Made by a program: the position numbers and the translations under genes
Notes under the pieces: model-generated
Database searches by the model: none
What the model saw: only the letters and a program-made list of their open reading frames with translations
What the model was told of the DNA's origin: nothing
Part shown: positions 53,236 to 62,107 of the stretch, piece after piece
Layout: each line of letters begins with the position of its first letter
Position numbering within the stretch: the stretch's first letter is position 1
Source: Proteobacteria bacterium UBA7415
Lineage (GTDB): Bacteria; Pseudomonadota; Gammaproteobacteria; Arenicellales; Arenicellaceae
Assembly (NCBI GenBank): GCA_002470515.1
Contig: DKML01000015.1
Span: 397,240-461,239, forward strand
Reading direction: 5' to 3'
Length of the DNA: 64,000 nucleotides

Positions 53236-54836
53236 GCGCTGATCGTGCCCAGCTTAGCCGTGCTGCTCGCGAGGCCCTGAGTCGTGGAGACTTGGCCGCT
53301 GTACAGAATATCGCACGCAATTTGCTTGCCGCTTCGCCGCTTTACTCTGACGGGCACTATCTCTCGGCGCGTGTCGCGCTTGCACAGAGGCAGCTCAAGC
53401 TGGCGGTTAAATCGTTTCAAGAGTGTGTTAAGTTGGACTCAGGCCGACTCGATGCGGTGGTAGAGCTGGCTGACCTTTTGCTAAGAATGGGGCAACATGG
53501 CCAGAGCTGTGCGGTACTCAATGCTCACCAATCGAATCTCAAAAAGACATCGCGTGCTGCGTTTAGTGCGGCGGAGTTATACAGTCGATTGGGTTTGCAT
53601 GAAGCGGCATTGCCTTTTTATAAAACAGCCAACGAGATTCAGCCCAAAGTAGAAAGCATAAAGGCCGGACTCGCTGCGTGCGCAACAAAGAACGGTGAGC
53701 TTAGCCTGGCTATAGAGTTGTACGAGAGCTTGTTGAATGCGAACCCTGCTAATCAGCGCAATCATTACGAGTTAAGTCGCTTGCGCAAAGCAACATCACA
53801 GGCGCATATTGATGTGATGCTAGAGCAGCTCGGCCAATTCGATCTGGCTGAAAAAGGCGAGGACTCCACAAATCATATCTTCTTACATTTTGCGATCGCA
53901 AAGGAGTATGAAGATTTAGAAGAGTGGCAAGCCAGCTTTGAGCATTACGCGAAGGGCGCTGAGTCGGCGGCGGCGAAGTCTCAGGCTGCAGGTTACGAGG
54001 TGACGCAAGACATCGCGGCGCTGGAAGCTTGCCGAGAGGTTTTTAATCAAAGCTGGATGCTAAACGATGGCCAGAGCGCTGAGGGCCCAAAAAGCGTACA
54101 GATTTCGGTTCACGATAAGACGCCTATATTTGTTGTTGGTTTGCCGCGCACGGGAACGACCTTGGTTGAGCGCATTTTAGCCAGCCACTCTCAGATTGGA
54201 TCGGCGGATGAAACTTTCTTTTTACAGGCGGCCACGTCGAGAATGGTGCAAGCGCAAGGCGCAGGGGTTTCGGAGTCTTTGGCCGACACATTAAAAGCCG
54301 CGGCAGAGCTCCCTCCACAAAAGATAATGAACGCGTATCTAGAGTCGGTTGACTATCGTTTATCGGACCAACCGTTTTTTGTTGACAAGTACCCCTTCAA
54401 CTTTCATTACTTAGGCATCGTCTCCAGGGCCATGCCTTCGGCCAAGATCGTGCTGCTTGAGCGTGACCCAATGGACGCTTGCGTCGCCATGTTTAGGCAA
54501 CCCTATTTTAAATACTCGTATCGTTTAGAGGATTTGGCCGACTACTATCAAGCGTATCGTAGGCTTATTGATCATTGGTGCCGCGTCATTCCAAACATTT
54601 ATGTAGTTACATACGAAAATTTAATAAACGACACTAATGCCCAAATTGATCAATTATTGACGTATATCGATGTCGATATTGAGCCGCAGTGCTATCGGTT
54701 TTTTGAAAATAAGGGTGCTTCTGCAACAGCAAGCTCGGTGCAAATTAGAGAGAAGGTGCATTCGAGATCGATCGGGAAATGGCGTAATTGGCAAAAACAG
54801 CTCAATTTATTAAACAAACGTCTACAAAGTAACTGA
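53232..54836 (+). CDS. TPR-repeat sulfotransferase, copy 2
   Basis: 534 residues, a paralogue of the previous protein with the same layout: TPR helices over the first half, then TPIFVVGLPRTGTTLVERIL, LERDPMDACVAMFRQ and SSVQIREKVHSRSIGKWRNW. The two copies are clearly related in both halves, but the middle parts have diverged (for example FFLQAATSRMVQ versus TFLQTAIRKAAG), so different acceptors or a heterodimer are possible. GTG start within the copy 1 stop. A TonB receptor lies 413 bases downstream on the same strand. Confidence 0.9.
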   Translation: MSADRAQLSRAAREALSRGDLAAVQNIARNLLAASPLYSDGHYLSARVALAQRQLKLAVKSFQECVKLDSGRLDAVVELADLLLRMGQHGQSCAVLNAHQSNLKKTSRAAFSAAELYSRLGLHEAALPFYKTANEIQPKVESIKAGLAACATKNGELSLAIELYESLLNANPANQRNHYELSRLRKATSQAHIDVMLEQLGQFDLAEKGEDSTNHIFLHFAIAKEYEDLEEWQASFEHYAKGAESAAAKSQAAGYEVTQDIAALEACREVFNQSWMLNDGQSAEGPKSVQISVHDKTPIFVVGLPRTGTTLVERILASHSQIGSADETFFLQAATSRMVQAQGAGVSESLADTLKAAAELPPQKIMNAYLESVDYRLSDQPFFVDKYPFNFHYLGIVSRAMPSAKIVLLERDPMDACVAMFRQPYFKYSYRLEDLADYYQAYRRLIDHWCRVIPNIYVVTYENLINDTNAQIDQLLTYIDVDIEPQCYRFFENKGASATASSVQIREKVHSRSIGKWRNWQKQLNLLNKRLQSN

Positions 54837-55052
54837 AAAGAGGGCTTGCAACCCATCCCTTTTGGTTAGACGGTTTAAGGTTCGGCCCTTGCGTAAAGTT
54901 CATGAATTTTCGTTTATCTGACGTTCAAAAAGCGAAACCGAATGGTTTGAGGTGGTTTTAACACCAACTAAATAGTTTTTTAACAACAAATTCATAACTT
55001 CTTAAACAGCTTGTAATAAAGAGCCATATCATTTAATGTCCTCTCATGGGTC

Positions 55053-55082
55053 TTTTGAGCGCTTTTTATAAAGCCCTCAAAA
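55053..55082 (+). terminator. Candidate hairpin (terminator or leader structure) after the sulfotransferase pair
   Basis: TTTTGAGCGCTTT and AAAGCCCTCAAAA form a 13-bp stem with one mismatch around the loop TTAT. The T/A ends resemble a bidirectional terminator, but no T-run continues past the stem on the plus strand. It may end the sulfotransferase transcript or be part of the receptor leader. Confidence 0.5.
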
Positions 55083-55206
55083 AACCTTAAAACCTATGTG
55101 AAACATAGCTTTCGAATCTTTTTGTTTGACGTTAGTTAGGCGAAAGGGGTTACCTTTGATACTCAAATTTATTGAAATAATCGAAGGTTAGCTGGTTTTG
55201 CATCTA

Positions 55207-55222
55207 TTTGAGTTCACTCAAA
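55207..55222. promoter_or_regulatory. Perfect 7-bp inverted repeat upstream of the TonB receptor start
   Basis: TTTGAGT and ACTCAAA are separated by two bases (TC), 28 bases before the ATG and just upstream of the GAGGAG ribosome site. It could be an operator or an mRNA hairpin gating translation. Which protein or ligand acts on it is unknown. Confidence 0.4.
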
Positions 55223-55249
55223 CAAATCTTACATTGAGGAGTGTGAAAA

Positions 55250-58153
55250 ATGTTATTTGAGAAAAAACCCTTGAGCTTTGCAGTCAGTTGCGCCCTAACG
55301 GGTGTTGCAGTCAGCATGGTGTCAATGCAGGCAACTGCACAAGACGCCACTGACGAAGACAGCGCAGAGACACTTGAAGAGGTATATGTAACGGGTTCGC
55401 GTATTTCGCGTCCTAACCTCGACAGCGCTAGCCCAGTAACGGTTCTTACCAATACTGAGCTTGCTGTTACTGGTAGCACGGATATTGGAGCTTTGCTTCA
55501 ACGTCTTCCTGCTGCATCTGGTTCACCAATCGGAACAACTACCAATAATGGTGGTGATGGATCGGTTCGTGTAGATCTACGTGGTTTGGGTACAGTACGT
55601 ACTCTTACTCTAGTTAACGGTCGTCGTACTGTTGACCAAGGGGATTACCAAACTATTCCTTCAAACATGATTGAACGCGTCGAGATTTTGAAAGACGGCG
55701 GGTCAATCTTGTACGGAACTGATGCGGTTGCTGGTGTTGTAAACATCATTACTCGTGACAGCTACGAAGGTATAGAAGTTACTGCACAGCATAACTGGTT
55801 CGATAACACTAATGGCGCTGACACAACTACTGTCGGCATCGTTGCTGGTAAAGAATTTGATGGCGGTAACGTTGTTTTCGGTATGGAATATGTTGATCAA
55901 ACTGAAGCCTTCCAACGCGATACTCCTTGGGAGTTCTTAACAGATTCGTTCTATATTTACCCAGAAGGATGCGAGAATAGTTTGTTAGAGCCTTATGGTT
56001 CTGGTGGTTGTTACCGTTTAGGTTCTTCGCGCGTTCCACAAAGCCGTTTAACATTTGTTAATCAAGGTAGATTTAACGTTGCGACGCCTGCGTCAGGCCC
56101 TTACCAAGCTGGTCTTATAGCACCAGGTGGCGGACCAAACTACAATTACGCTCCGGTTAACTACTTCCAGACTCCTTTTGAACGTACTAACGTGTTCGCG
56201 ACGGCTGATTTCGATCTTCCTAACGACATCAAGTTCAAGTCTGAGTTCCGTGGCAACGTTCGTCAATCAGCGCAAGAGCTAGCCCCATTGCCTTACGCGT
56301 CTGGCGCGACTGGTGACCCAGGTCACAACGGTGTGTTCGACGGTGTTCCATACGTTGGTATTCATCAAAACAACTACTACTTGATGCAAGCGGTTGATCG
56401 TTACAACGCAGCAACGGGTGCAGGTTTAGTGTATGAGCCAGTGCGTGACGCGCGTCGTCGTATGATCGAGACGAATCGTCGTTTCGAGCAAGACGTTACT
56501 CAGTTCCAATTTGATACTGCCTTAGAAGGCGAATACAAAGACGTGAACTGGGAAGTGTATGCAAACAAAGGCTATCAGGCGACTCAAAGTGTTGACTTCG
56601 GTCAGTTCTCAGGTGTTGCGCTTAATAACGCCTTAGGCCCGTCAGCTGATTTAGATGGCAACGGACGCCCTGAGTGTTATACAGACATTTCTGATGCATC
56701 AACTTTGATCGCAGGCTGCGTTCCATTGAACTTGTTCGGTGGTGGTGTTGTTGATCGTCCAACTGGCGAAGTTCTTACTTCTTCATTGACTGAGGACATG
56801 GTTAACTATGTGTCTACGGATCTTGTTGATAATCTACGTACTGAGCAAACGCAATACGGTTTTTACCTAGACGGTGCATTCGGTGAGCTACAAGGTGGCG
56901 AAATCGGTTGGGCTGCGGGTTACAACTACCGCAAAGAAGAGGGTAAGTTCACTCCTGATTCAGCAAAAGCTCAAGATGCGGTTACTGGTAACACTGGTTC
57001 AGCATCTATTGGTAGTCTAACTAACCAAGCTGTATTTGTTGAGTTCTTGGCGCCTGTGTTTGATAACGGCACTCAAAGCTTAGAGATTGGCGGCGGTTTA
57101 CGTTATGACGACTTCGACGCGTTTGACGGTGATGAAACATACTCATTGAGTGTGAAATTCGCTGCCACGGAAAGCCTCTCGTTACGTTCTACGTACGGAA
57201 CTGTTTTCCGCGCACCATCGTTGTTTGCTCTTTACGGCGGCCTGTTTGATGGCTTCCCAACAGTAAACGACCCATGTGCGATCGCTCCTGGACAAGCTTT
57301 GCCTGCAGGCTGTGCGCAAGTTGCGGCACAACCTGATGCGCAAATTCTATCTCGCTCTGGTGGTAATCCAAATCTTCTTCCTGAAACGGGTGAAACATTT
57401 ACGGCTGGCCTAGTTTGGACGCCTGAAATTGACAACCACAACTTAAGCTTTACGGTTGATTACTGGGACATCCAACTTGAAGATGGTATCGGTTCTTTGG
57501 GCGCGCAAGCAATCTTAGACCAATGTGCTGTCACTCTAAACCAAGACGCATGTGCGTTAATTACTCGTAGTCCTATCGACTACAGTGTTGATGTATTGCT
57601 GAACGGTGCTTTGAACTTAACTGAGCAAGGCGCTAAGGGTATTGACTTTGAGTTGGTTTGGGGAACTGAGAATGATCTAGGTACATGGGATGCTAAATTC
57701 CTTTGGACTCATCTTCTAGACCGTTCACGTACTCCAATTCCAGGAGATCCTGAAGAAGACTTGTCTGGTCGTTATACTGACCCGACAGCTGCTGATGGTG
57801 GTGCTCGTCCTGAGGACAAGATCAACGCTTCTCTAGCGTGGGGTAACGATAACGGTTTGACTGTTACTTACCTAGCTGAATGGGTTGGCGGAATGGATGC
57901 AGACACGTTCTGTAACTGTGGCGCTGGTAACCGTCCAGATGGTTCTTATGTTCAAGAGATCGACTCTGAGATCTATCATGACCTGATTGCTTCATATCAA
58001 GTTAACGATAATATGACTATCTCTGGTGGTATCACGAACATCACTGACGAAGCTCCTCCTTTCATCGAGGTTGGTTTCAACGGTGGTACTGATCCAGCAA
58101 CATACCGTGAATTTGGTCGTGGAATGTATCTACGCCTAGTTTACGAAATGTAA
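55250..58153 (+). CDS. TonB-dependent outer-membrane receptor
   Basis: A 967-residue receptor: signal peptide (FAVSCALTGVAVSMVSMQATAQ), TonB box-like stretch ETLEEVYVTGSR, plug domain (SVRVDLRGLGTVRTLTLVNG, RVEILKDGGSILYGTDAVAG, VVNIIT), then a 22-strand barrel with the typical end (PATYREFGRGMYLRLVYEM). It imports a substrate with TonB energy; the plug resembles receptors of marine bacteria for peptides or carbohydrates rather than a specific siderophore type. Codon choice (GGT, CGT, GTT rich) is more biased than in neighbours, suggesting high expression. No periplasmic or transport partner lies directly beside it apart from the sulfotransferases. Confidence 0.95.
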   Translation: MLFEKKPLSFAVSCALTGVAVSMVSMQATAQDATDEDSAETLEEVYVTGSRISRPNLDSASPVTVLTNTELAVTGSTDIGALLQRLPAASGSPIGTTTNNGGDGSVRVDLRGLGTVRTLTLVNGRRTVDQGDYQTIPSNMIERVEILKDGGSILYGTDAVAGVVNIITRDSYEGIEVTAQHNWFDNTNGADTTTVGIVAGKEFDGGNVVFGMEYVDQTEAFQRDTPWEFLTDSFYIYPEGCENSLLEPYGSGGCYRLGSSRVPQSRLTFVNQGRFNVATPASGPYQAGLIAPGGGPNYNYAPVNYFQTPFERTNVFATADFDLPNDIKFKSEFRGNVRQSAQELAPLPYASGATGDPGHNGVFDGVPYVGIHQNNYYLMQAVDRYNAATGAGLVYEPVRDARRRMIETNRRFEQDVTQFQFDTALEGEYKDVNWEVYANKGYQATQSVDFGQFSGVALNNALGPSADLDGNGRPECYTDISDASTLIAGCVPLNLFGGGVVDRPTGEVLTSSLTEDMVNYVSTDLVDNLRTEQTQYGFYLDGAFGELQGGEIGWAAGYNYRKEEGKFTPDSAKAQDAVTGNTGSASIGSLTNQAVFVEFLAPVFDNGTQSLEIGGGLRYDDFDAFDGDETYSLSVKFAATESLSLRSTYGTVFRAPSLFALYGGLFDGFPTVNDPCAIAPGQALPAGCAQVAAQPDAQILSRSGGNPNLLPETGETFTAGLVWTPEIDNHNLSFTVDYWDIQLEDGIGSLGAQAILDQCAVTLNQDACALITRSPIDYSVDVLLNGALNLTEQGAKGIDFELVWGTENDLGTWDAKFLWTHLLDRSRTPIPGDPEEDLSGRYTDPTAADGGARPEDKINASLAWGNDNGLTVTYLAEWVGGMDADTFCNCGAGNRPDGSYVQEIDSEIYHDLIASYQVNDNMTISGGITNITDEAPPFIEVGFNGGTDPATYREFGRGMYLRLVYEM

Positions 58154-58202
58154 GCGATTAGTCACTAAATGAGGCGGGGAGCAATCCTCGCTTCAGACTA
58201 GG

Positions 58203-58233
58203 AAAAGGCCGTGATTATCACGGCCTTTTTTTT
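58203..58233 (+). terminator. Intrinsic terminator after the TonB receptor
   Basis: A 12-bp perfect stem (AAAAGGCCGTGA and TCACGGCCTTTT) with a 3-base loop (TTA) is followed by a long T-run. It lies 50 bases after the receptor stop. Confidence 0.93.
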
Positions 58234-58262
58234 CGCCCTGATTTTCTGCTTCTGTAGTACCT

Positions 58263-58310
58263 CGGCAAATGAGTACTGCGGCAAATGAGTGCTCCGGCAA
58301 ATTCTCATAG
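58263..58310. repeat. Three-copy 16-bp tandem repeat
   Basis: Three adjacent 16-base units begin CGGCAAAT: CGGCAAATGAGTACTG, CGGCAAATGAGTGCTC and a diverged CGGCAAATTCTCATAG. They follow the terminator of the receptor gene in a stretch with no gene. Function unknown; a small slippage product is the simplest view. Confidence 0.75.
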
Positions 58311-58754
58311 GGCTCGAACGCGCAGGCGAGTGCGCAAACGTGCGAACTTCTCAGGTTTTAAGTGCATCTATTTTAGAGAAGAGTGTTTAACGCTCAAAGT
58401 ACTTGGGCTGTCGAGTAATAAGGAGAAAACCGTATTAAAGGTTATTGCAAAGAGCTCGAGTGTGAGCCTGAGAACATCAGCTACTTGTCCTGTCTGCGTA
58501 GATAGTCGTCTGTGTCATCCGAGAGGTCGTTAAACCTTAGTGAAACTTTGGCGGATTGGTAAGAGGTAAACAAGGAGGTGAAGAGGAGAGTAACGCTGGA
58601 ATTAGTTTTTAGCGAGCTCTAGTTAGACGAAGAAGGCTTGGCCTCTATTCATTAATTACATGTCCGCAGGGACTATTTGCTAGATTGAGGTATGGCTGCA
58701 AACTACCTTGAGCAACCGATGTCTAGCTAATAAGTGCCAATTGGTCAGCGAGGT
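58311..58754. other. Region without a recognisable gene
   Basis: 444 bases downstream of the tandem repeat. One open frame of 82 codons crosses it (58,285-58,533), but its product is Arg/Ser-rich, lacks similarity I recognise and has no ribosome site, so I do not call it. The region could hold decayed sequence or a small RNA; nothing firm is visible. Confidence 0.5.
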
Positions 58755-59117
58755 TTACCAGAGGTCGTCTATTTCTGAAAGCTGAAACAGAGCTTCCGCT
58801 TTTTGTATTAGTTCGGTATTTTCAGGACTGTCTACGCCAATGTTCCGTTGCCACGTGTATGCAAAATGTCTAAGAGCCTGTCGTGGATTAGGAGCGACCG
58901 CGCCCTCTATACACATGGTTGGTGCGTCACCACACAGAACCCAAAAGAAGTTGGCAACTTTGCCTTTGACGCGAGCCTGACCAATGACCAGTGACTCGGG
59001 AAGTGCCCAAGCAGGTTTAGCCTCGATTAACAATTCGTCAAAAATACCGCGTTCCATTAAATCGTAAACGGCGGTTTCAAGTTGTTGTTTAACCCAATCT
59101 TCTGTTTTCGTATCCAT
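58755..59117 (-). CDS. DUF4826-like protein
   Basis: 120 residues, soluble. It starts with WVKQQLETAVYDLMERGI, has KVANFFWVLCGDAPT in the middle and PRQALRHFAYTWQ near the end, followed by EALFQLSEIDDLW. This order (N-terminal helix with W, central FWV.GD.PT, ALRHF...W, final DLW) matches DUF4826 proteins of marine gammaproteobacteria, as I remember the family. Function unknown. A single-gene unit. Confidence 0.68.
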   Translation of the reverse strand: MDTKTEDWVKQQLETAVYDLMERGIFDELLIEAKPAWALPESLVIGQARVKGKVANFFWVLCGDAPTMCIEGAVAPNPRQALRHFAYTWQRNIGVDSPENTELIQKAEALFQLSEIDDLW

Positions 59118-59196
59118 TTAATTAAGCTGTTGTCTTAAGAGACAGTTTTGTATTTGTTTTTGATAGCACTCGGAACACTTGTGCCAGGGAATTATC

Positions 59197-60171
59197 TTAA
59201 CCTGTGCGTTGAGCTTTAAACGCCCATGATAAGTGTACGTCTTGAGCGGTATCTATGATGGACCCGGCTATAGCAACGGAAAAGCCTTTAGTCTCAAAGT
59301 TTTCTTTAAGGGCATCAAACTGATCTTGATCTATTGCCGCGTTGAGCATTGACTGCATTCTTAGCTGGTACGCAGCAAGTTCATTTGCCATGCCCTTTAA
59401 CCATTGGCCAATTTCGCTATGGTCATACTTTGCTAAATTCTCGACAATGTTCGCGACGTCATTGTAAAGTTTGTGAATCGTTCCTGCGGCAACGTCTACA
59501 CCGTAATCCGTAAGAATAGATTCTACTGCCACAATGCTCTGATTGAAGGGTACGCACGCTTCTTTAAAGCGAAGTGTATTCTCAGGGCTATTTTCAGCCA
59601 TTTGCGCAAATCCAAGATCCACGACCTTAGCGGTGTTGCCTAAAAACTTAGAATCCATTAGAGCCTGCGTGGCGTCGTGGTTATATTTGCTTTCAGCTTC
59701 AATAACACCACCTTGCATATGTACTACAAATATTGCCGTGCCATTTGGTGCAACCATGCGCGCGGCTTCATCAAACGCACCTAAACCAGCGTACTCCGTA
59801 CCAAATTGACTTAGCACAAGGTCAAACCCTCCATCAGCCAAGGGTATCGGGCGCATATCACTTTCAATGGTGGTTATATTAGGCATTCTCGACGCAACAT
59901 TGGCCAAGGCTGAACTGGACGCATCTAAGCAGTGCATGTCAATTTCTGTAGTACCCTTTAAACTTTCTACCAGTTGAGTTAGAGCGCCATTGCCGCAGGC
60001 TAAATCGAGCACTTTAAGGGGCTCGGAAGAGAGCAATAGGGCGCTCAAGTTCCTTTGCCAAAACTCCGACAACGCTGGTTGACTTGAGCCATGGTCTGAA
60101 TAAGCATGTCCTGTTTGATCCCCTGACCAATAGGTGTTCCATGCTTCGGGAGTCTGATTGTCTTGAGTCAT
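59197..60171 (-). CDS. Class I SAM-dependent methyltransferase
   Basis: 324 residues. The Rossmann methyltransferase motif I is LKVLDLACGNGALTQLVE, an acidic residue follows in DMHCLDASSSAL, and motif IV is FDLVLSQFGTEYAGLGAFDEAARM. The N-terminal 45 residues (NTYWSGDQTGHAYSDHG) resemble small-molecule methyltransferases of this type, and the C-terminal 130 residues are helical. Substrate unknown. A 13-bp direct repeat lies just upstream of its start. Confidence 0.85.
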   Translation of the reverse strand: MTQDNQTPEAWNTYWSGDQTGHAYSDHGSSQPALSEFWQRNLSALLLSSEPLKVLDLACGNGALTQLVESLKGTTEIDMHCLDASSSALANVASRMPNITTIESDMRPIPLADGGFDLVLSQFGTEYAGLGAFDEAARMVAPNGTAIFVVHMQGGVIEAESKYNHDATQALMDSKFLGNTAKVVDLGFAQMAENSPENTLRFKEACVPFNQSIVAVESILTDYGVDVAAGTIHKLYNDVANIVENLAKYDHSEIGQWLKGMANELAAYQLRMQSMLNAAIDQDQFDALKENFETKGFSVAIAGSIIDTAQDVHLSWAFKAQRTG

Positions 60172-60175
60172 CGTT

Positions 60176-60200
60176 TTGATCTCTAGTGTTGATCTCTAGT
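60176..60200. repeat. Short direct repeat before the methyltransferase gene
   Basis: TTGATCTCTAGT occurs twice (60,176-60,187 and 60,189-60,200), a 13-base period, just upstream of the methyltransferase start on the minus strand. It could be a small duplication in the ribosome-site/leader area or a regulator half-site pair. No more can be said. Confidence 0.55.
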
Positions 60201-60394
60201 TTTTAAGCTCTGGCGTGAATCTAACATGCGAAAAATTACATACTTGGCCCCAGGTTATGAGGGATTCTCACCGCCGTATTGTAATAGATTATGGAGAGAT
60301 TAATGGCACGTAACCTAAAAGAATTTTAAGGGTTGCAGGATTCTCGGTCGACAAGCGTATCTTAAGTATCTAAACAAAACTTGGTATTACAGTT

Positions 60395-60856
60395 ATGAAA
60401 AGACAAATCGCTTTAATAGCCACCCTCGTCCTTCTATGCAGTGTAGTTCATTCTACGTTGGCTCATGAGGATGCCGAACACACATCGTCATCATTGTCGG
60501 TAGATCGTGCTGACAGAGCAAGTACATTGCGTATGCAACACGAGAGGATGCGAGCACGGCACGAAAGTCGTATGGAGGGTTACCTTGCCAATAAGGTAGA
60601 TACTGACCAAGATGGTCTGGTTAGCTATGACGAGTTTATGGCAAATGCTAAGGCACGTTTTGAAGCTTCTGATTTAAATGATGATGGCACGATTACGCTA
60701 GAAGAACGAAAACAGTCTGCCGAAATAATTCGCAAGAAGTATAGAGAAGCGATGCTCGAAGCAAAAGAGTCTCGTCTAGAGGCCAGAAAAGCCATGCGTA
60801 AGGAAGCAAGAGAATCGCTCCGCAATGAAGACAGCAAAGCTACGGATTCTCAGTAA
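60395..60856 (+). CDS. Exported EF-hand protein
   Basis: 153 residues with a signal peptide (MKRQIALIATLVLLCSVVHS, then TLA) and two EF-hand calcium loops: DTDQDGLVSYDE and DLNDDGTITLEE. The C-terminal third is a charged helix rich in Arg, Glu, Lys and Ala (about residues 100-150). It is predicted to be periplasmic and to bind calcium. The ECF sigma gene begins 12 bases after its stop, and the membrane protein after that overlaps the sigma gene. The three genes therefore form one operon; a calcium-sensing or regulatory role is inferred from this. Confidence 0.86.
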   Translation: MKRQIALIATLVLLCSVVHSTLAHEDAEHTSSSLSVDRADRASTLRMQHERMRARHESRMEGYLANKVDTDQDGLVSYDEFMANAKARFEASDLNDDGTITLEERKQSAEIIRKKYREAMLEAKESRLEARKAMRKEARESLRNEDSKATDSQ

Positions 60857-60868
60857 CGAACAATCGTG

Positions 60869-61603
60869 ATGGGACGCTTGAACAACTTAAACGACGAAGA
60901 ACTTATCGATGCCATCAAGCTACTTGATGAACAAGCGTTTACGATTTTGGTTGTTCGCCATACTCAGCGCTTTTTTAAGTTGGCGGTACAAACGCTGCAG
61001 AGTGTTAGTGATGCTGAGGATGTCGTACAAACGGCGTTCTTAAAGTTCTGGCAAAAGCCAACGGCATTTGATCCAGCTAAATCCAAATTCACCACTTGGT
61101 TTTACAGAGTCGTTGTAAATCAATGCAGAGACAAGCTTAAACAAAGACGAAGTTCTGACGACAGTGTCTCGGCCTACATTGAGTACTCCGCATCATCGCT
61201 ACCGCAAAGTCATGCAGGCGAAGATCAAGGCCTGGAACGTCAGCAGAAAGTGTTGGAGCAACAGATCGCCTTAGAATATGCCATTGCAAGACTGGGGATT
61301 AATCAGCGAGAAGCTCTGAATTTAGTGTTTTATGCACATCTTTCACAGTCTGAAGCTGCACAAATTCTAGGTTTAAGCCTTAAAGCGCTTGAGTCAGTTC
61401 TGCACCGAGCCAAAAAGCAATTGAGCAAGGACATTGGTCGGTATCTGTCTGGGCAGGCTCTAGATGAGATTTCAGATATGAATCCCGGTAAGTGTGTTGA
61501 CAATGTATCGAAGCATAGCTCTGTTTCTAGTTGTAGTTCAGCAAGTCCAACCCAATTGTTATATGGATATCAAACCCAGCAGACTTCAAAGATAAGAAGA
61601 TGA
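60869..61603 (+). CDS. ECF-type RNA polymerase sigma factor
   Basis: About 244 residues from ATG 60,869 (a GTG one codon earlier is possible). Region 2 is RHTQRFFKLAVQTLQSVSDA-EDVVQTAFLKFW; region 4 is LNLVFYAHLSQSEAAQILGL-SLKALESVLHRAKKQL. A tail of about 55 residues after region 4, rich in Ser and Gln, is unusual for a standard ECF factor (about 170-200 residues). The membrane protein downstream overlaps the stop by four bases and probably controls it; the EF-hand gene lies upstream. Target genes are unknown. Confidence 0.92.
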   Translation: MGRLNNLNDEELIDAIKLLDEQAFTILVVRHTQRFFKLAVQTLQSVSDAEDVVQTAFLKFWQKPTAFDPAKSKFTTWFYRVVVNQCRDKLKQRRSSDDSVSAYIEYSASSLPQSHAGEDQGLERQQKVLEQQIALEYAIARLGINQREALNLVFYAHLSQSEAAQILGLSLKALESVLHRAKKQLSKDIGRYLSGQALDEISDMNPGKCVDNVSKHSSVSSCSSASPTQLLYGYQTQQTSKIRR

Positions 61604-61962
61604 ATAAGGATTCAATTAATATTAATGAAATTCTATTTCGGCGAATCGATGCGCCTGAAGCATTCTCGTTGGAACAGTCGATAATCGCGCAAGTAAGCCG
61701 ACCTCAACGCGAGCCTAAATCCGGCCTAACTTGGATTAAGCGTTTGTATGCCCACCAATCAATGCCTGTGTTGGTGAGCACGTTGTATATAGCGTTGGGA
61801 ATTGCCTTATACACAACTGTGGGTGTCAAACAGGGGTTGGGTCCAGCTGTGAATATAAAAGACGCGACTTCAACTCTATTAACGAACGCTGAGTCAGCCG
61901 AACTCTTAGAACTCGAATTGCAGGAAATATGGTTGTTACAAGACGAGATGGTTCTTCTTTAA
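61600..61962 (+). CDS. Single-pass membrane protein, candidate anti-sigma factor
   Basis: 120 residues with about 55 N-terminal cytoplasmic residues, one transmembrane helix (MPVLVSTLYIALGIALYTTV) and a C-terminal acidic, Leu-rich periplasmic segment (ESAELLELELQEIWLLQDEM). It overlaps the sigma gene (ATGA), a placement typical of anti-sigma factors. No zinc-binding HxxxCxxC motif is present, so it is not a ZAS-type factor and no known family could be assigned. The anti-sigma role is inference from context and topology. Confidence 0.7.
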   Translation: MNKDSININEILFRRIDAPEAFSLEQSIIAQVSRPQREPKSGLTWIKRLYAHQSMPVLVSTLYIALGIALYTTVGVKQGLGPAVNIKDATSTLLTNAESAELLELELQEIWLLQDEMVLL

Positions 61963-62107
61963 GCAATATTTACAGGCGCACGTCGTCCAGCTAAGCCGAG
62001 TTGATAACGAATATCAGTGATTCACGCAAGTGCGTGAGCCCCCTAAGCACTCAGATTTTGGTAGACTGCGTTTCGGACTTATTAACCTTTTTGCAGGAAA
62101 CTTGGAT

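Larger units (their letters stand above)
54837..55249. other. Intergenic leader region before the TonB receptor
   Basis: 413 bases, AT-rich, no gene seen. It contains a long hairpin at 55,053-55,082, a CTATG/CATAG pairing near 55,094-55,110, and a perfect inverted repeat at 55,207-55,222 close to the ribosome site. The length suggests a long regulated 5' leader or independent promoter for the receptor gene. Confidence 0.55.

Noticed and set aside
51628..54836. Sulfotransferase pair as a recent exact duplication
   Set aside because: The protein halves differ at many positions, including the middle of the catalytic domain, so the duplication is old and both copies seem maintained.
58285..58533. 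Open frame of 82 codons after the 16-base repeats
   Set aside because: The product is Arg/Ser-rich, shows no domain, lacks a ribosome site and starts inside the tandem repeat; a real gene is not supported.
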